This document shows positions 6,949-15,851 of a stretch of 51,656 nt of DNA, piece by piece (position 1 is the stretch's first letter; every line of letters begins with the position of its first letter). Origin of the DNA: a virus; the IMG/VR virus record IMGVR_UViG_3300032046_000037, positions 1 to 51,656 of that record; one strand, given 5' to 3'. The notes beneath the pieces are model-generated. The model searched no databases. It was not told the origin of the DNA and saw nothing but the letters and a program-made list of their open reading frames with translations. The position numbers and the translations under genes were made by a program.

Positions 6949-8778
6949 TTGACAACTTGGTTCCCGTTACCTGAAAACTACGGCGATATGACCCCCGCCG
7001 ACCAGAGGACTGCACGACTTGCAATCCTTATGGCTCAATCTACGCCTGAGAAACTCGTGCGGGCGTGGGAATTTTTCCGTAACATCTACCTTAAACCGAT
7101 TGGCAAAGGCTTCTACAGAACAGGATTTGTTCCATCTCCGCCCTTTCACTTTACAATGATAGAAGATTTAGGACGCTATGCTCGTAATGCTGAGGCTGCA
7201 CCACGTGGGTCAGCCAAGTCAACAGTGATAGGATGCGAAGTCATCTTACTTTTGCTGTTGACCCGGCCTTACTTTTCTATCGTTCTTGGTATGGCCACTG
7301 ATTCTCTAATTGAGGCACGTTTCGATACCGTAATGGACCAACTTACTACAAATCCTTTAATTATTGAGGATTTCGGGAATCAAAAACCAAATAGAGGAGA
7401 TGCCATTTGGAACCACCATCACATTCACCTAAATAATGGTTCTACTTTGCAGGGTTTTAGTGTTATGGGTAGAAAACGGGGTGCACGTGCCCATTTGTTC
7501 ATCCTCGATGACCCCGAATCAGACCCTGATTCCGAATCACAGGAATCACAGCAGCTTGTCCTTGAAAAATTTGAACGTATCCTGTTTCGACAGATTATCC
7601 CGATGTTGGAACATGGGTCTGCCATATTCTGGATTGGCACTCTTATCAATCGAAGGTCTTTCCTCTATCATGCTACCTGTTCTGACGACCCTCGTTTTAC
7701 CTTCTGGAACCGCCGTGTATTCTCGGCCATCGACTATAATCAGATAGACCCCACCCATGTTTCTATCTTATGGCCGGATAAAATGTCTCGTGAATTCCTT
7801 GAGGCCAGACGTGCAGAGATAGGGGACTCCGCCTTTGCCGCCGAATATATGAATGACCCAACCAGCGAGACCGCCAGACTCTTTACCGTTGACCCACGAC
7901 TCAACGAATATACTGTCCTCGATTACAACTACGATGAACCTCCGACAAAGAACCCTTTTGCATCCTCTGCAGAAGTAATTTGGTATCTCAAAGACGGGGC
8001 AAACTTCAAAGAGTGCAAAAAACTATTTAAGGATTGGATTGCCCCAATGTATCGGATTGCTACTTTCGATTTTGCAAGTGGACTGGGGCAGCACGCTGAT
8101 TACTCCTGTCTCGCCATTATGGGATTTGATACTTTTAATATCCTATGGCTTCTCGATATGTGGCTCGGACGTGCACGAGATGCACAATTACTCTCTACTA
8201 TTTACCAGATGACGGAAAAATGGAAAGTGAGGATTATAGGGGTAGAGTCATCGAGTATTCAAATTCAGTTTGCAGAGGCAGTTGATGAATTTGTGGGAAC
8301 ACGGTCTGCATCCTCTCTAGGTGGTTGGAGACCACGGGTTATGCCGGTGAAGTATCCGCCCAATATGTCGAAAGGAAGCAGGATAGCAGGGCTTGAGTGG
8401 CGGTTTGTAGCAGGTAAGATAAAGTATCCTGCCCATCTTGCAGGCAGGTGGCCATTCAGCCAATTATATATGCAGACCCACGATTTTACCAAGGATTTGG
8501 CGCTCTTGCCGAAGGATGATGCAGTAGATACAGTGGCTATGTCGCAATATGTAGTCCACACAAAAGGAACAAAGTCGGCACTTGGAGAGAAGAAGAAAGG
8601 AACCCTTGTGGACCGTATAATGCTCGGCGAGCAGGTCACAGGATTGCCTTTTCTTTCCAGTGCCGACTTACACTCTTTGACTCCAGAGGAAATGGCCGCT
8701 CTTGAGGACAAGGCATATAGGACAAGTAAGGTAAATAGGACACGGTTTGACATAAGAAGGCCGCAAGTAATAGGTTGA
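6949..8778 (+). CDS. terL: Large terminase subunit (609 aa)
   Basis: The ATPase-nuclease that packages phage DNA into the prohead. The Walker A variant APRGSAKST is at residues 84-92 and Walker B LFILDD is at about 182-188. The RNase H-like nuclease starts with FDFASG (about 374) followed by ADYS, and continues to DDAVD near 525. The start is TTG 6949, supported by AAGGGGG eight bases upstream; the next in-frame ATG is at residue 14. Full length for the family. It leads the head gene block. Confidence 0.93.
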   Translation: MTTWFPLPENYGDMTPADQRTARLAILMAQSTPEKLVRAWEFFRNIYLKPIGKGFYRTGFVPSPPFHFTMIEDLGRYARNAEAAPRGSAKSTVIGCEVILLLLLTRPYFSIVLGMATDSLIEARFDTVMDQLTTNPLIIEDFGNQKPNRGDAIWNHHHIHLNNGSTLQGFSVMGRKRGARAHLFILDDPESDPDSESQESQQLVLEKFERILFRQIIPMLEHGSAIFWIGTLINRRSFLYHATCSDDPRFTFWNRRVFSAIDYNQIDPTHVSILWPDKMSREFLEARRAEIGDSAFAAEYMNDPTSETARLFTVDPRLNEYTVLDYNYDEPPTKNPFASSAEVIWYLKDGANFKECKKLFKDWIAPMYRIATFDFASGLGQHADYSCLAIMGFDTFNILWLLDMWLGRARDAQLLSTIYQMTEKWKVRIIGVESSSIQIQFAEAVDEFVGTRSASSLGGWRPRVMPVKYPPNMSKGSRIAGLEWRFVAGKIKYPAHLAGRWPFSQLYMQTHDFTKDLALLPKDDAVDTVAMSQYVVHTKGTKSALGEKKKGTLVDRIMLGEQVTGLPFLSSADLHSLTPEEMAALEDKAYRTSKVNRTRFDIRRPQVIG

Positions 8779-8803
8779 CAGGAAAGAAAAAAGAGGGTAT
8801 AAT
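8775..8803 (+). promoter_or_regulatory. Perfect-consensus promoter at the terminase/portal boundary
   Basis: TTGACA (8775-8780) and TATAAT (8798-8803) have a 17-base spacer. The -35 overlaps the terminase stop, and the -10 ends one base before the next ATG (8804). A transcript from here would start inside the 8804 gene and serve the portal and capsid genes. Confidence 0.55.
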
Positions 8804-9106
8804 ATGGAAACGATGATTTTACTAGTAATCGTAATAGGTTTTGGATTAGTCTTGGCCGTTTTGCTGGAGACGATATATCTACTTACAAAAACGGTATCCA
8901 GCCAAAATAGAGAGTTGTGTGCATTAGCACGTGAATCTCTAATAGCGGATGTATCAAAAGAAAATCCCAGTGCAGGGCGGTTGATTTTAGCATCAGATAA
9001 ACTCGATGGATTAGCAAGAAGTAACCTGAAGCCGATGGAAATAAAGAAACAACCAGAACAACCCAAGAGTGGGGTAGAGTTCACGATGGGTAATATCGGG
9101 GGGTAA
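8804..9106 (+). CDS. Small membrane protein (100 aa)
   Basis: Residues 4-27 form one long hydrophobic helix (MILLVIVIGFGLVLAVLLETIYLL), followed by a polar helical tail with two Pro/Lys-rich parts. AAGAGGG precedes the ATG, overlapping the promoter above. An N-out/C-in membrane anchor of unknown role. Its location between terminase and portal is unusual. Confidence 0.65.
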   Translation: METMILLVIVIGFGLVLAVLLETIYLLTKTVSSQNRELCALARESLIADVSKENPSAGRLILASDKLDGLARSNLKPMEIKKQPEQPKSGVEFTMGNIGG

Positions 9107-9112
9107 AAAAGC

Positions 9113-11101
9113 ATGTCCTACAGACTGATAATCCCGGCTGACGATGACCAGGCAGCATCCGTGGTTAAAGGGTGGATAGAGAAGGGAAAACAGTTGCGTA
9201 ATCCAGTGGCTGTAAGATGGTGGGTGAATTACTGGTATTTGAAGGGCTGTAGGAACTTCACCAATATCAACTATGGCAATGGCACCGTGCAGGTTTCTTA
9301 CTTGGACGAATCGGGGACTTTGAAGTTTCAATACGAAGAAATTGTCTCCAAATACCAGACCCAGCTTGGACGATTGATGGCATTGAATCTTTCTCCCGCT
9401 ATAAAACCGAAGGGTATTAGTTTGGACGGCCTCAGGAAGTCGAGTATAGCCCAGGCATCTCTCGATGCTGCATTTCCAGACGATAAAGTCCTCCAGTTGA
9501 AAATGCGGCTGCTCCCACCTCTCTTGCAATATGGCACTGTTGGTCTAGGAGTATGGGTCGAAGATGAAGATTCGATAGGAATAGAGACCATTCCACCGTG
9601 GGAACTCCTGCCAATACCTGCCGATGTTGCGAGTGTGGGTGAGGCCAGAGGACTTATGAGGACACGATGGGTGCCGGTCGATTGGGTCAAAGGACTCCTA
9701 ATGACTCCGGGTGCCAAGGCAAAGACATACAAAGAGGTGGAGACAATTACCGTTCCATCTGGACAGATTCCTTCACAAGTATCGTCAAAGTTCCAGGGAA
9801 CAATAGCTTCTTTCGGAGTAGGTGAGAATCTTTATATTTCGTCAAGAAAATCATCCAATGTTTCTGCACCAAAGAAGAAAGATGAAACTACGATGGACAT
9901 TGCCGAGTTCACCGAAATATGGACTGAAACATCCGATGGATACCTTGACCAATATCAAATCTTTGTGGGGGGGAAACGACTATATACTGCCGACCATGCC
10001 AATGAAAAGATACACATGCCGGTTCGTATTGTTACAGCCATAGAAGTAGGCGGATTCTGGGGGAGAAGTTATACCGACCTGCTCATACCAATAAATACAG
10101 AGGTCGAATATATGATAGGCAAAGTTTTCCAGAATATCCAGGAGTGGGATTTGTATGGTCTTTTGATGTGGCCGACCTCGCTTGGAGTTAATGTGGAAGC
10201 TACACGAGGTGTGGACGGTATAAAGAGAATAGGATATGAACCTGATTATTCTGTTCCTGATACGAAGCCATTTAATATAGCCCCTGCAAATGCCGGATTG
10301 ATGCCCGCCAGAGCAATGGAGATTGGCCTCAGTCTTATGGACAGGATTGCCAATCAACCTACCGAACTATTGTCGGGTAATGCCCCTGGTCGTGTAGATT
10401 CCTCGGCTGGGATTGGATTACTTTACGAGATGAGTGGTGTCCCTCTATCTCCTACGGCACGGAACATAGCGGCTGCAGTAAGTGGATGTTATAAGGCCAT
10501 TCTTGGTATAATCCGGGGTTTGTGGAAGGATGATAAGATTGTTGACATCAGCCATTTGGATGACTCTTTGGCGGGGATTATGTTTGATTCGGCAACAGGA
10601 GCAATGAGACTTACGGAAAATGCCATTCCTCATCCCGATGAAATCACAATTACGGTAGCCTCGGAAATCCCTAAATCAGATGAACAACAAAAGATGGAAC
10701 TTAATGAGGCCCTAAAAATGCTAGTCATAACACCATTCGAGTATCGCACCGAAGTCCGCAAACGAGGACTCTCTCTTCCTGTCGGAAATGAAGTTGAGTG
10801 GCAAAACTACCGGCGTGCTATGATGGAAAACCTTATTCTGTTTGGAGACGGCAAACAACCCGGACAGGTCGTTGTATCAGAACGGGACTTACATCCAGTC
10901 CACTTGCAAGTCCTCTCCGCTTTTATGGCACGACCAGAATTCTATCTAGCTTCATCGGCAGTCAGGAACGCATTTGGAGACCACTACGATATGCACGAGG
11001 CCGGGATGGGAAAACTACCGGAGGGAATGCCTAATATGGAACAGGCCGCCAGCGAAGCAATGGGAAAGGAAATGTCACCAGAGATGATGGGAGGAATGTA
11101 A
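9113..11101 (+). CDS. Portal protein (662 aa)
   Basis: Called from position (after large terminase, before scaffold and capsid), size and sequence style. There is an N-terminal alpha/beta domain, a central region (about residues 290-400, with MPVRIVTAIEVGGFWG and PINTEVEYMIGK), a helical stem, and a C-terminal Met/Gly-rich tail ending MGKEMSPEMMGGM. It forms the dodecameric DNA gate of the head. GGGGGG precedes the ATG at a normal distance. Confidence 0.8.
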   Translation: MSYRLIIPADDDQAASVVKGWIEKGKQLRNPVAVRWWVNYWYLKGCRNFTNINYGNGTVQVSYLDESGTLKFQYEEIVSKYQTQLGRLMALNLSPAIKPKGISLDGLRKSSIAQASLDAAFPDDKVLQLKMRLLPPLLQYGTVGLGVWVEDEDSIGIETIPPWELLPIPADVASVGEARGLMRTRWVPVDWVKGLLMTPGAKAKTYKEVETITVPSGQIPSQVSSKFQGTIASFGVGENLYISSRKSSNVSAPKKKDETTMDIAEFTEIWTETSDGYLDQYQIFVGGKRLYTADHANEKIHMPVRIVTAIEVGGFWGRSYTDLLIPINTEVEYMIGKVFQNIQEWDLYGLLMWPTSLGVNVEATRGVDGIKRIGYEPDYSVPDTKPFNIAPANAGLMPARAMEIGLSLMDRIANQPTELLSGNAPGRVDSSAGIGLLYEMSGVPLSPTARNIAAAVSGCYKAILGIIRGLWKDDKIVDISHLDDSLAGIMFDSATGAMRLTENAIPHPDEITITVASEIPKSDEQQKMELNEALKMLVITPFEYRTEVRKRGLSLPVGNEVEWQNYRRAMMENLILFGDGKQPGQVVVSERDLHPVHLQVLSAFMARPEFYLASSAVRNAFGDHYDMHEAGMGKLPEGMPNMEQAASEAMGKEMSPEMMGGM

Positions 11102-11104
11102 CCT

Positions 11105-11446
11105 ATGTTGGAGTTATTGTTAGCACAAGCAGTGTTGGCCGCAAGAGGTAGGTCATTATTGGCTGACACCCTAGATGGAAAGATAGCTGATGCAATATAT
11201 AGGATTGAAGGGGGAAGCAAGGCGAGAGTTCCTTATGGTATTCTCTCTGTGCCGGTGAAAGATGAAGCAGATGCTCGTAGAATATGTCTAAATACTATTC
11301 GCAACAATAGGGAGAGATGGAGAAAGGCCGGGCAGCCCGGAGATTATCTGGATTTCTTGGCAGACAGATATTGTCCCCCATCCGTTGATAAGCAAGGCAA
11401 CCTGAATTGGAAGAAAAACATCAGGAAGATACTGAAGACTGAATAA
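11105..11446 (+). CDS. Lysozyme/transglycosylase-like protein (113 aa)
   Basis: Residues 25-110 match the pattern of small phage SLT/lysozyme-like proteins. There is a potential catalytic Glu in IYRIEGG, then VPYGILSV, a long ICLNTIRNNRERW helix, FLADRYCPP, and an NWKKNIRKIL end. It probably cleaves peptidoglycan. Its place inside the head gene block points to a virion-associated enzyme or the phage endolysin; no other lysin was seen. The first 20 residues are hydrophobic and may be a short membrane-targeting helix. Confidence 0.55.
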   Translation: MLELLLAQAVLAARGRSLLADTLDGKIADAIYRIEGGSKARVPYGILSVPVKDEADARRICLNTIRNNRERWRKAGQPGDYLDFLADRYCPPSVDKQGNLNWKKNIRKILKTE

Positions 11447-11512
11447 CCTACTATCCATCAATGTGATGGTCGTAGCACCTATATATCACGTTTGAAAAAT
11501 AAGGAGAATACA

Positions 11513-12445
11513 ATGACAATGGACAAAACACCGGAAGAATTGAAAATAGAGGCAGATGCCAAGGTTGCTACTGATGCAAAAGCCACTGCAGATGCCAAGG
11601 CCAGGGCGGACCTCATCAACATCAAGATAGACGGGGAAGAGAGAGGAGTCAGCCTTGATGAATTGAAGAAAATGGCAGAGAAGTCGGGTGGGGCTGATGA
11701 GCGATTCAGGAAAGCATCAGAGAAGGAAAAGGCAGCCGTAAGGGGTTTGCGAATTGAGACCCTTTTCAAATCACTATCGGAGGTCGAAGAGATTGATGAG
11801 GATAGTGCCAAGGAACTTGCAGGTCTCTTAGGAATTGACCTCACCGAATTCCTGACCACTCTCAAGGAACTGAGTGGGGGGGATGAGGAAGAGGCTCCCG
11901 GCAAGAAAGGCAAGGTAAAGGGTTCTGCAGAGGTCAAAAAGATAGGTTTTGATGACCTTTCGCCGGAACTCCGTCTCGCTGCCGAAGCCGCCCAGAAGGG
12001 GGAATTTGATAAGACGGTTGATTTGGTGAAGAAAAATTGCAAGGAGGCTCTTGACAAGGATGAGATTTTGGGTAAAATGATTATGGAGATGGCAGACACC
12101 GATGATAAGAATAGTGAAAAGGTGTCTGACATCAAGGATACGCTCACTGAAATGGTGTTCGAGGATGTTCAAAGGAGGATTTTGGCACGTGAGCAATATG
12201 GACCTGAACTAATTGAAAGTTCGTTGCAAAGAGCAAGGGCACGATTCAAGAAGTTCGGCAATCCATCTAAGACGTCCAAGGAACTGCCTGTATTGGGGCT
12301 TGGGCCGTCAGGTTCGTTGCCTGCTGAAGTCTATGCCAAAGAACCAGTTAAGCGGATTGCCTCCACCGAAGCTGGTTATGAGGACAATGCTGCTGCCCGT
12401 GTATTGCAATCTATGATTCAATCGGCAAGAAGTAGCGGCAAATAA
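11513..12445 (+). CDS. Scaffold-like head protein (310 aa)
   Basis: ATG 11513 is chosen for AAGGAG six bases upstream. The protein is highly charged (Lys, Glu, Asp, Ala) and largely helical, with a low-complexity acidic centre, as in phage scaffolding proteins, and lies directly before the major capsid gene. The C-terminus (residues 260-310) is less charged and could be the capsid-binding end. Identity rests on composition and position. Confidence 0.7.
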   Translation: MTMDKTPEELKIEADAKVATDAKATADAKARADLINIKIDGEERGVSLDELKKMAEKSGGADERFRKASEKEKAAVRGLRIETLFKSLSEVEEIDEDSAKELAGLLGIDLTEFLTTLKELSGGDEEEAPGKKGKVKGSAEVKKIGFDDLSPELRLAAEAAQKGEFDKTVDLVKKNCKEALDKDEILGKMIMEMADTDDKNSEKVSDIKDTLTEMVFEDVQRRILAREQYGPELIESSLQRARARFKKFGNPSKTSKELPVLGLGPSGSLPAEVYAKEPVKRIASTEAGYEDNAAARVLQSMIQSARSSGK

Positions 12446-12481
12446 CGGCATAGGTGGTGGGACCGGCTGGGCTGGTAGTCC

Positions 12482-12509
12482 TTGACAATGACCATTTTTG
12501 CAGTGTGAT
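12482..12509 (+). promoter_or_regulatory. Possible capsid promoter
   Basis: TTGACA (12482-12487) is followed after 16 bases by TGTGAT (12504-12509), four of six matches to a -10. It lies 40 bases before the capsid ATG. An extra promoter for the most abundant protein would make sense, but the -10 is weak. Confidence 0.35.
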
Positions 12510-12549
12510 AGACGAAAAATTGTAAGGTTATTGTTAAGGAGTATTTGAG

Positions 12550-14112
12550 ATGACAGTTACAAATACTTTGACTGCATTGGACAACTTCATTCGTGAAGAG
12601 TTGCCAAGGGTCATAAATGAGTCACTGCCTCAAATAGCCCCTATTTTCTCCGATATAGAATCCAGTTCTATAGATGTAGTTCGTAATGAAGGCATAGGTC
12701 GTGGATGGAAGGTCATCCACTTGTTCTCAACTGGTGTAGCCGGACTGATTGAATATGCGAATCCTGCCGGGCCTGCAATGCTCGGAGGCTCATCTTCGGA
12801 TAATCTTTCTGTCCTCAATCCAGTTGGAACCGACTTTGCTCCATTCCCCACTGCGTCCGAATCGCCGCATACCGGCAATATCAAAAGGGAACTGACCCTC
12901 CACAAAATGGTAGGCAATTTCAGTATCCCCATTGAGTGGATGCAATTGGATGCCTTGTCAGCCACGCAGATTAAGCAAGTGGCGAGAGATATTAAGGCTG
13001 TTGGAGAACTGAGGGCCATTACTGAGGCCGCAAGTTTATTTGGATATGCCGTTGCTAATGCCGGCGGCTATATGGTCGATGTGCTGGGTCGTATCTCGGC
13101 GATTGCCGAAAAAGGAAGCACCGACTATATCAATATAACACTGAATGAGACCTATGGACGTATCCACAACTTCCGTCCCGGAATGAGGATTGATGTTGTG
13201 GCGGATAGTTCCGGTGTCATTCAGACAGGAACAGACCCAGATGGAACCGATGTTCGCAACTATACACATACTACTAATGTATATGTATGGTTAATTGTTG
13301 ATAGCGTTGATTATCTGAACAAGATAATTACACTTCGACCCATCCATTCGGTTCTTGGCACTACACCTAATTATGGTTCAGGTTCATCGGGTGATGTGTT
13401 TGCCGTAGCGGCTGCTGCCAACGACTGGTTGGTTGTATCAAGATGCAGCAGATATACTGCCGGGACACGGCCTCTGCACAGTTGGGGATTTGAGGATTGG
13501 CTTAAAGGGTCTGGACTTATTATGGGTGGGGCCGCCCTCGCCGGGGGTCTTGACCTTGATACTTTCCCACAATTCAAATCACAAGTTGTTGCAGTCAACG
13601 GGCCGCTTACCGATACAGTAATGAATACCTACTTGGGCGGGTATCTCGACTCCTATCCGGGAGTATCGCTTGATACTATAATAACGACCACTGGTGTTAC
13701 CCAGAAGTATATCGAGCAGGCTTCCCTCTACAACAACAGGATGATTTACGACAGGACAGGAAAAGCCTTGAGCATAGCTGGTGGATGGCAGACTGTCGGA
13801 TATAGTTTCAATGGCCGTGAACTCAAGTGGATAGTCAATCCTATGGGGCTGAAGAATCGCCTCTATGCACTCAAACTCGCCGGTGGAAATATAAAAAGAT
13901 ATGTTCCCCCCAAGATTGGTGGAGCAGATGCTCGTATCGGCAATGAGATTGAGTTCGTTGGGCCTCTGACCGGGCATAGTGGAATCTTCTTGGAGAGCCG
14001 TGCCAGCACAGGTGCTGTGCAGGACATCATCGAGGCTCCATTCTGGCAATACAAGCTGATTGCTCCCATTGACGTAAGAGGGTGTAAATTTACCGATGTG
14101 ACGGAAGCATAA
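12550..14112 (+). CDS. Major capsid protein (520 aa)
   Basis: Placed after the scaffold, with a strong AAGGAG site. The N-terminus (LPRVINESLPQIAPIFSDIES) and the later GRGWKVIHLFSTGVAG segment look like the HK97-type N-arm region of large capsid proteins. The rest alternates beta and loop regions with a RASTGAVQDI segment near the end. At 520 aa it is larger than the minimal HK97 fold, suggesting an inserted domain around residues 170-320. Confidence 0.8.
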   Translation: MTVTNTLTALDNFIREELPRVINESLPQIAPIFSDIESSSIDVVRNEGIGRGWKVIHLFSTGVAGLIEYANPAGPAMLGGSSSDNLSVLNPVGTDFAPFPTASESPHTGNIKRELTLHKMVGNFSIPIEWMQLDALSATQIKQVARDIKAVGELRAITEAASLFGYAVANAGGYMVDVLGRISAIAEKGSTDYINITLNETYGRIHNFRPGMRIDVVADSSGVIQTGTDPDGTDVRNYTHTTNVYVWLIVDSVDYLNKIITLRPIHSVLGTTPNYGSGSSGDVFAVAAAANDWLVVSRCSRYTAGTRPLHSWGFEDWLKGSGLIMGGAALAGGLDLDTFPQFKSQVVAVNGPLTDTVMNTYLGGYLDSYPGVSLDTIITTTGVTQKYIEQASLYNNRMIYDRTGKALSIAGGWQTVGYSFNGRELKWIVNPMGLKNRLYALKLAGGNIKRYVPPKIGGADARIGNEIEFVGPLTGHSGIFLESRASTGAVQDIIEAPFWQYKLIAPIDVRGCKFTDVTEA

Positions 14113-14123
14113 AGTAAAGAAAT

Positions 14124-14192
14124 TTCAGGGGTGGTGGTTTCATCCTTCTCTTCCTTTCTCCGGTTGGGTTGTTGACTGGAACCACCCCTGAA
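14124..14192 (+). other. 12-bp inverted repeat after the capsid gene
   Basis: TTCAGGGGTGGT (14124-14135) pairs perfectly with ACCACCCCTGAA (14181-14192) around a 45-base loop. No T-tract follows, so it is unlikely to be a simple terminator. It may protect the capsid mRNA 3' end or reduce read-through into the next gene. Confidence 0.65.
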
Positions 14193-14219
14193 TCTATTAA
14201 CCGGACTTGGAGAACAAAA

Positions 14220-15191
14220 ATGGCAAAAAATATACGGGATATGGTGCGAATGTATGGCCAAGAATATCTCGCAGTCTGTGGACTTGCCAAGTATTTCCCA
14301 ACTATGAATGCCGAAAGTTCGGTGTTCTTTGTCAATGGGAGTTCTGGTAACGACAGTGCTGCAAACTTCGGCCAGACACCCGATACTCCCCTCTTAACCA
14401 TAACCAAAGCCCTAAGCCTCTGTAGAACCGGCAAGAATGACTACATCTTCATCCTTGATTATTATCAGGCGACCGGCGAAACGTGGCCCATTGCGATTGC
14501 TAAAAGTCAAGTGCATATTATCGGTATTACTGGTAATGCCATCTCCTGGCCGTGGGTTCAACCCCCTGGGGATACGGCTGCATTTACTTTCGGCAGTGAC
14601 AGTGCTTATAGCGAAACTGCTGGTCTTGAAATAGGTGCAGGGGCTTCCCATGGTTGTATAGAATTTATTACTGGTGGTCTCTGGGGTGTGCACATCCACG
14701 ACTGTGGATTTGGCACACATAATGGAATGACTGCAATGTGTGGCATTCGTGCCACCGGTGGTTCTACTCCAACTATAGGAGAGATAATCAACGGATTGAT
14801 TGAGAACAATAGATTTGGTGCACAACTTACCCTTAGTGGTATTGAAGTGCCTGCCACTTTTGTTGGGCCAAACAGTGTTGAAGGGACAATTATCCGAAAC
14901 AATACATTTAAGGTTGCTACGGGTAACTTTGGTATCAATGTTCTTCACACTACGGCCAATTTCGCTGATGGCGGCATCTTCGACAATGTATTTATAGTTG
15001 TTGATGAAGCAGGTGCAGCCATTACATTCGCTGCCGGTGCACTGGGTATGGTTGATGGAAACAAGGCCGTTGGACTTGTAAGTAATGCTTTGACAGCTAA
15101 AGTTTTTCTCACCGGCGAAGCGGGGTTTGGTTGGGGTCGGAATTACGTGAATGTAACAGCAGTAGCCAATGAAGCCGCGTATCAGGCATAA
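14220..15191 (+). CDS. Beta-helix virion protein (323 aa)
   Basis: ATG 14220 follows TTGGAGAACAAAA. After a short basic N-terminus, the protein consists of strand repeats with Asn, Gly and Ile stacking (IIRNNTFKV, GLIENNRFG, IFDNVFIVV), typical of right-handed parallel beta-helices. Residues 40-65 (VNGSSGNDSAANFGQTPDTPLLTITKALSL) match the DUF1565-style opening of such folds. Likely a head decoration or fibre protein, since it directly follows the capsid gene and is abundant-gene-like in spacing. It has no signal peptide, unlike the related 15852 protein. Confidence 0.7.
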   Translation: MAKNIRDMVRMYGQEYLAVCGLAKYFPTMNAESSVFFVNGSSGNDSAANFGQTPDTPLLTITKALSLCRTGKNDYIFILDYYQATGETWPIAIAKSQVHIIGITGNAISWPWVQPPGDTAAFTFGSDSAYSETAGLEIGAGASHGCIEFITGGLWGVHIHDCGFGTHNGMTAMCGIRATGGSTPTIGEIINGLIENNRFGAQLTLSGIEVPATFVGPNSVEGTIIRNNTFKVATGNFGINVLHTTANFADGGIFDNVFIVVDEAGAAITFAAGALGMVDGNKAVGLVSNALTAKVFLTGEAGFGWGRNYVNVTAVANEAAYQA

Positions 15192-15250
15192 GGGTGGAAT
15201 GGGTCTCTTGGCCGTACCGGCGTAATTAGTAACAGTTAGAATTTTCGATT

Positions 15251-15286
15251 GGACTGGGCCTGCCACAAGTAAGGGAGGCTCAGTCC
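15251..15286 (+). other. Intergenic hairpin
   Basis: GGACTGGGCCT pairs with AGGCTCAGTCC (11 bp, one wobble) around a 14-base loop, without a T-tract. It lies 60 bases after the beta-helix gene. Possibly an RNA-processing or stabilising structure, like the one after the capsid gene. Confidence 0.6.
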
Positions 15287-15315
15287 TCCTACTTGTAACT
15301 ATAGAAAGGGAAAAA

Positions 15316-15831
15316 ATGCTGACCCATACAATCAAAGAAAACTGGTTCACAGTGAGAAATGCCATAGCAACCATCGACTGGCCAACTGCCACCAATGTAT
15401 ATAATCCAGTGGCGACAGTGACTCACCGACTGGTCTCACGAATGCTCAATACACTTGAAGTAGCCATAGACCCGGTTAATATACATCTTAAGTTGAGCCT
15501 CAACAAACTGGTGCTACGTGCTCATCTTAGTGATGCTGAGGCAACGGCAACTATGCACATTTTTGGTTCTTGCAGAGGTGAGTTGACGGCGAAATATCTG
15601 GGTCAAGTAGTGTGGACGGCAGGAACCCAAACCAATGAAAATGACAGATATTTTGCAAAAACTGCGGTGGTTACTAGTTATGCTTTTATGGGGATTGCCC
15701 AGAATGCAACGGATGAATCCGGCACAGGCATTGCAGAAGTGGCCTTTGATACAACCATTTATGATAGAATCTGGATAGGTTTTACCACAATTTCGGCGGG
15801 TAATATAACCATAGAAGGAAACGGATACTGA
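15316..15831 (+). CDS. Beta-rich virion protein (171 aa)
   Basis: AGAAAGGGAAAAA precedes the ATG. The sequence is rich in Thr, Val and Ala strands with few charged helices, fitting a beta-sandwich head decoration protein. No family was recognised. Confidence 0.6.
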   Translation: MLTHTIKENWFTVRNAIATIDWPTATNVYNPVATVTHRLVSRMLNTLEVAIDPVNIHLKLSLNKLVLRAHLSDAEATATMHIFGSCRGELTAKYLGQVVWTAGTQTNENDRYFAKTAVVTSYAFMGIAQNATDESGTGIAEVAFDTTIYDRIWIGFTTISAGNITIEGNGY

Positions 15832-15851
15832 TTGGCTGAAAGAGAACTAAA

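Noticed and set aside
14412-15395. 327-codon frame on the minus strand
   Set aside because: It lies opposite a well-supported beta-helix gene and has no ribosome site. Long antisense frames are expected opposite such codon use.
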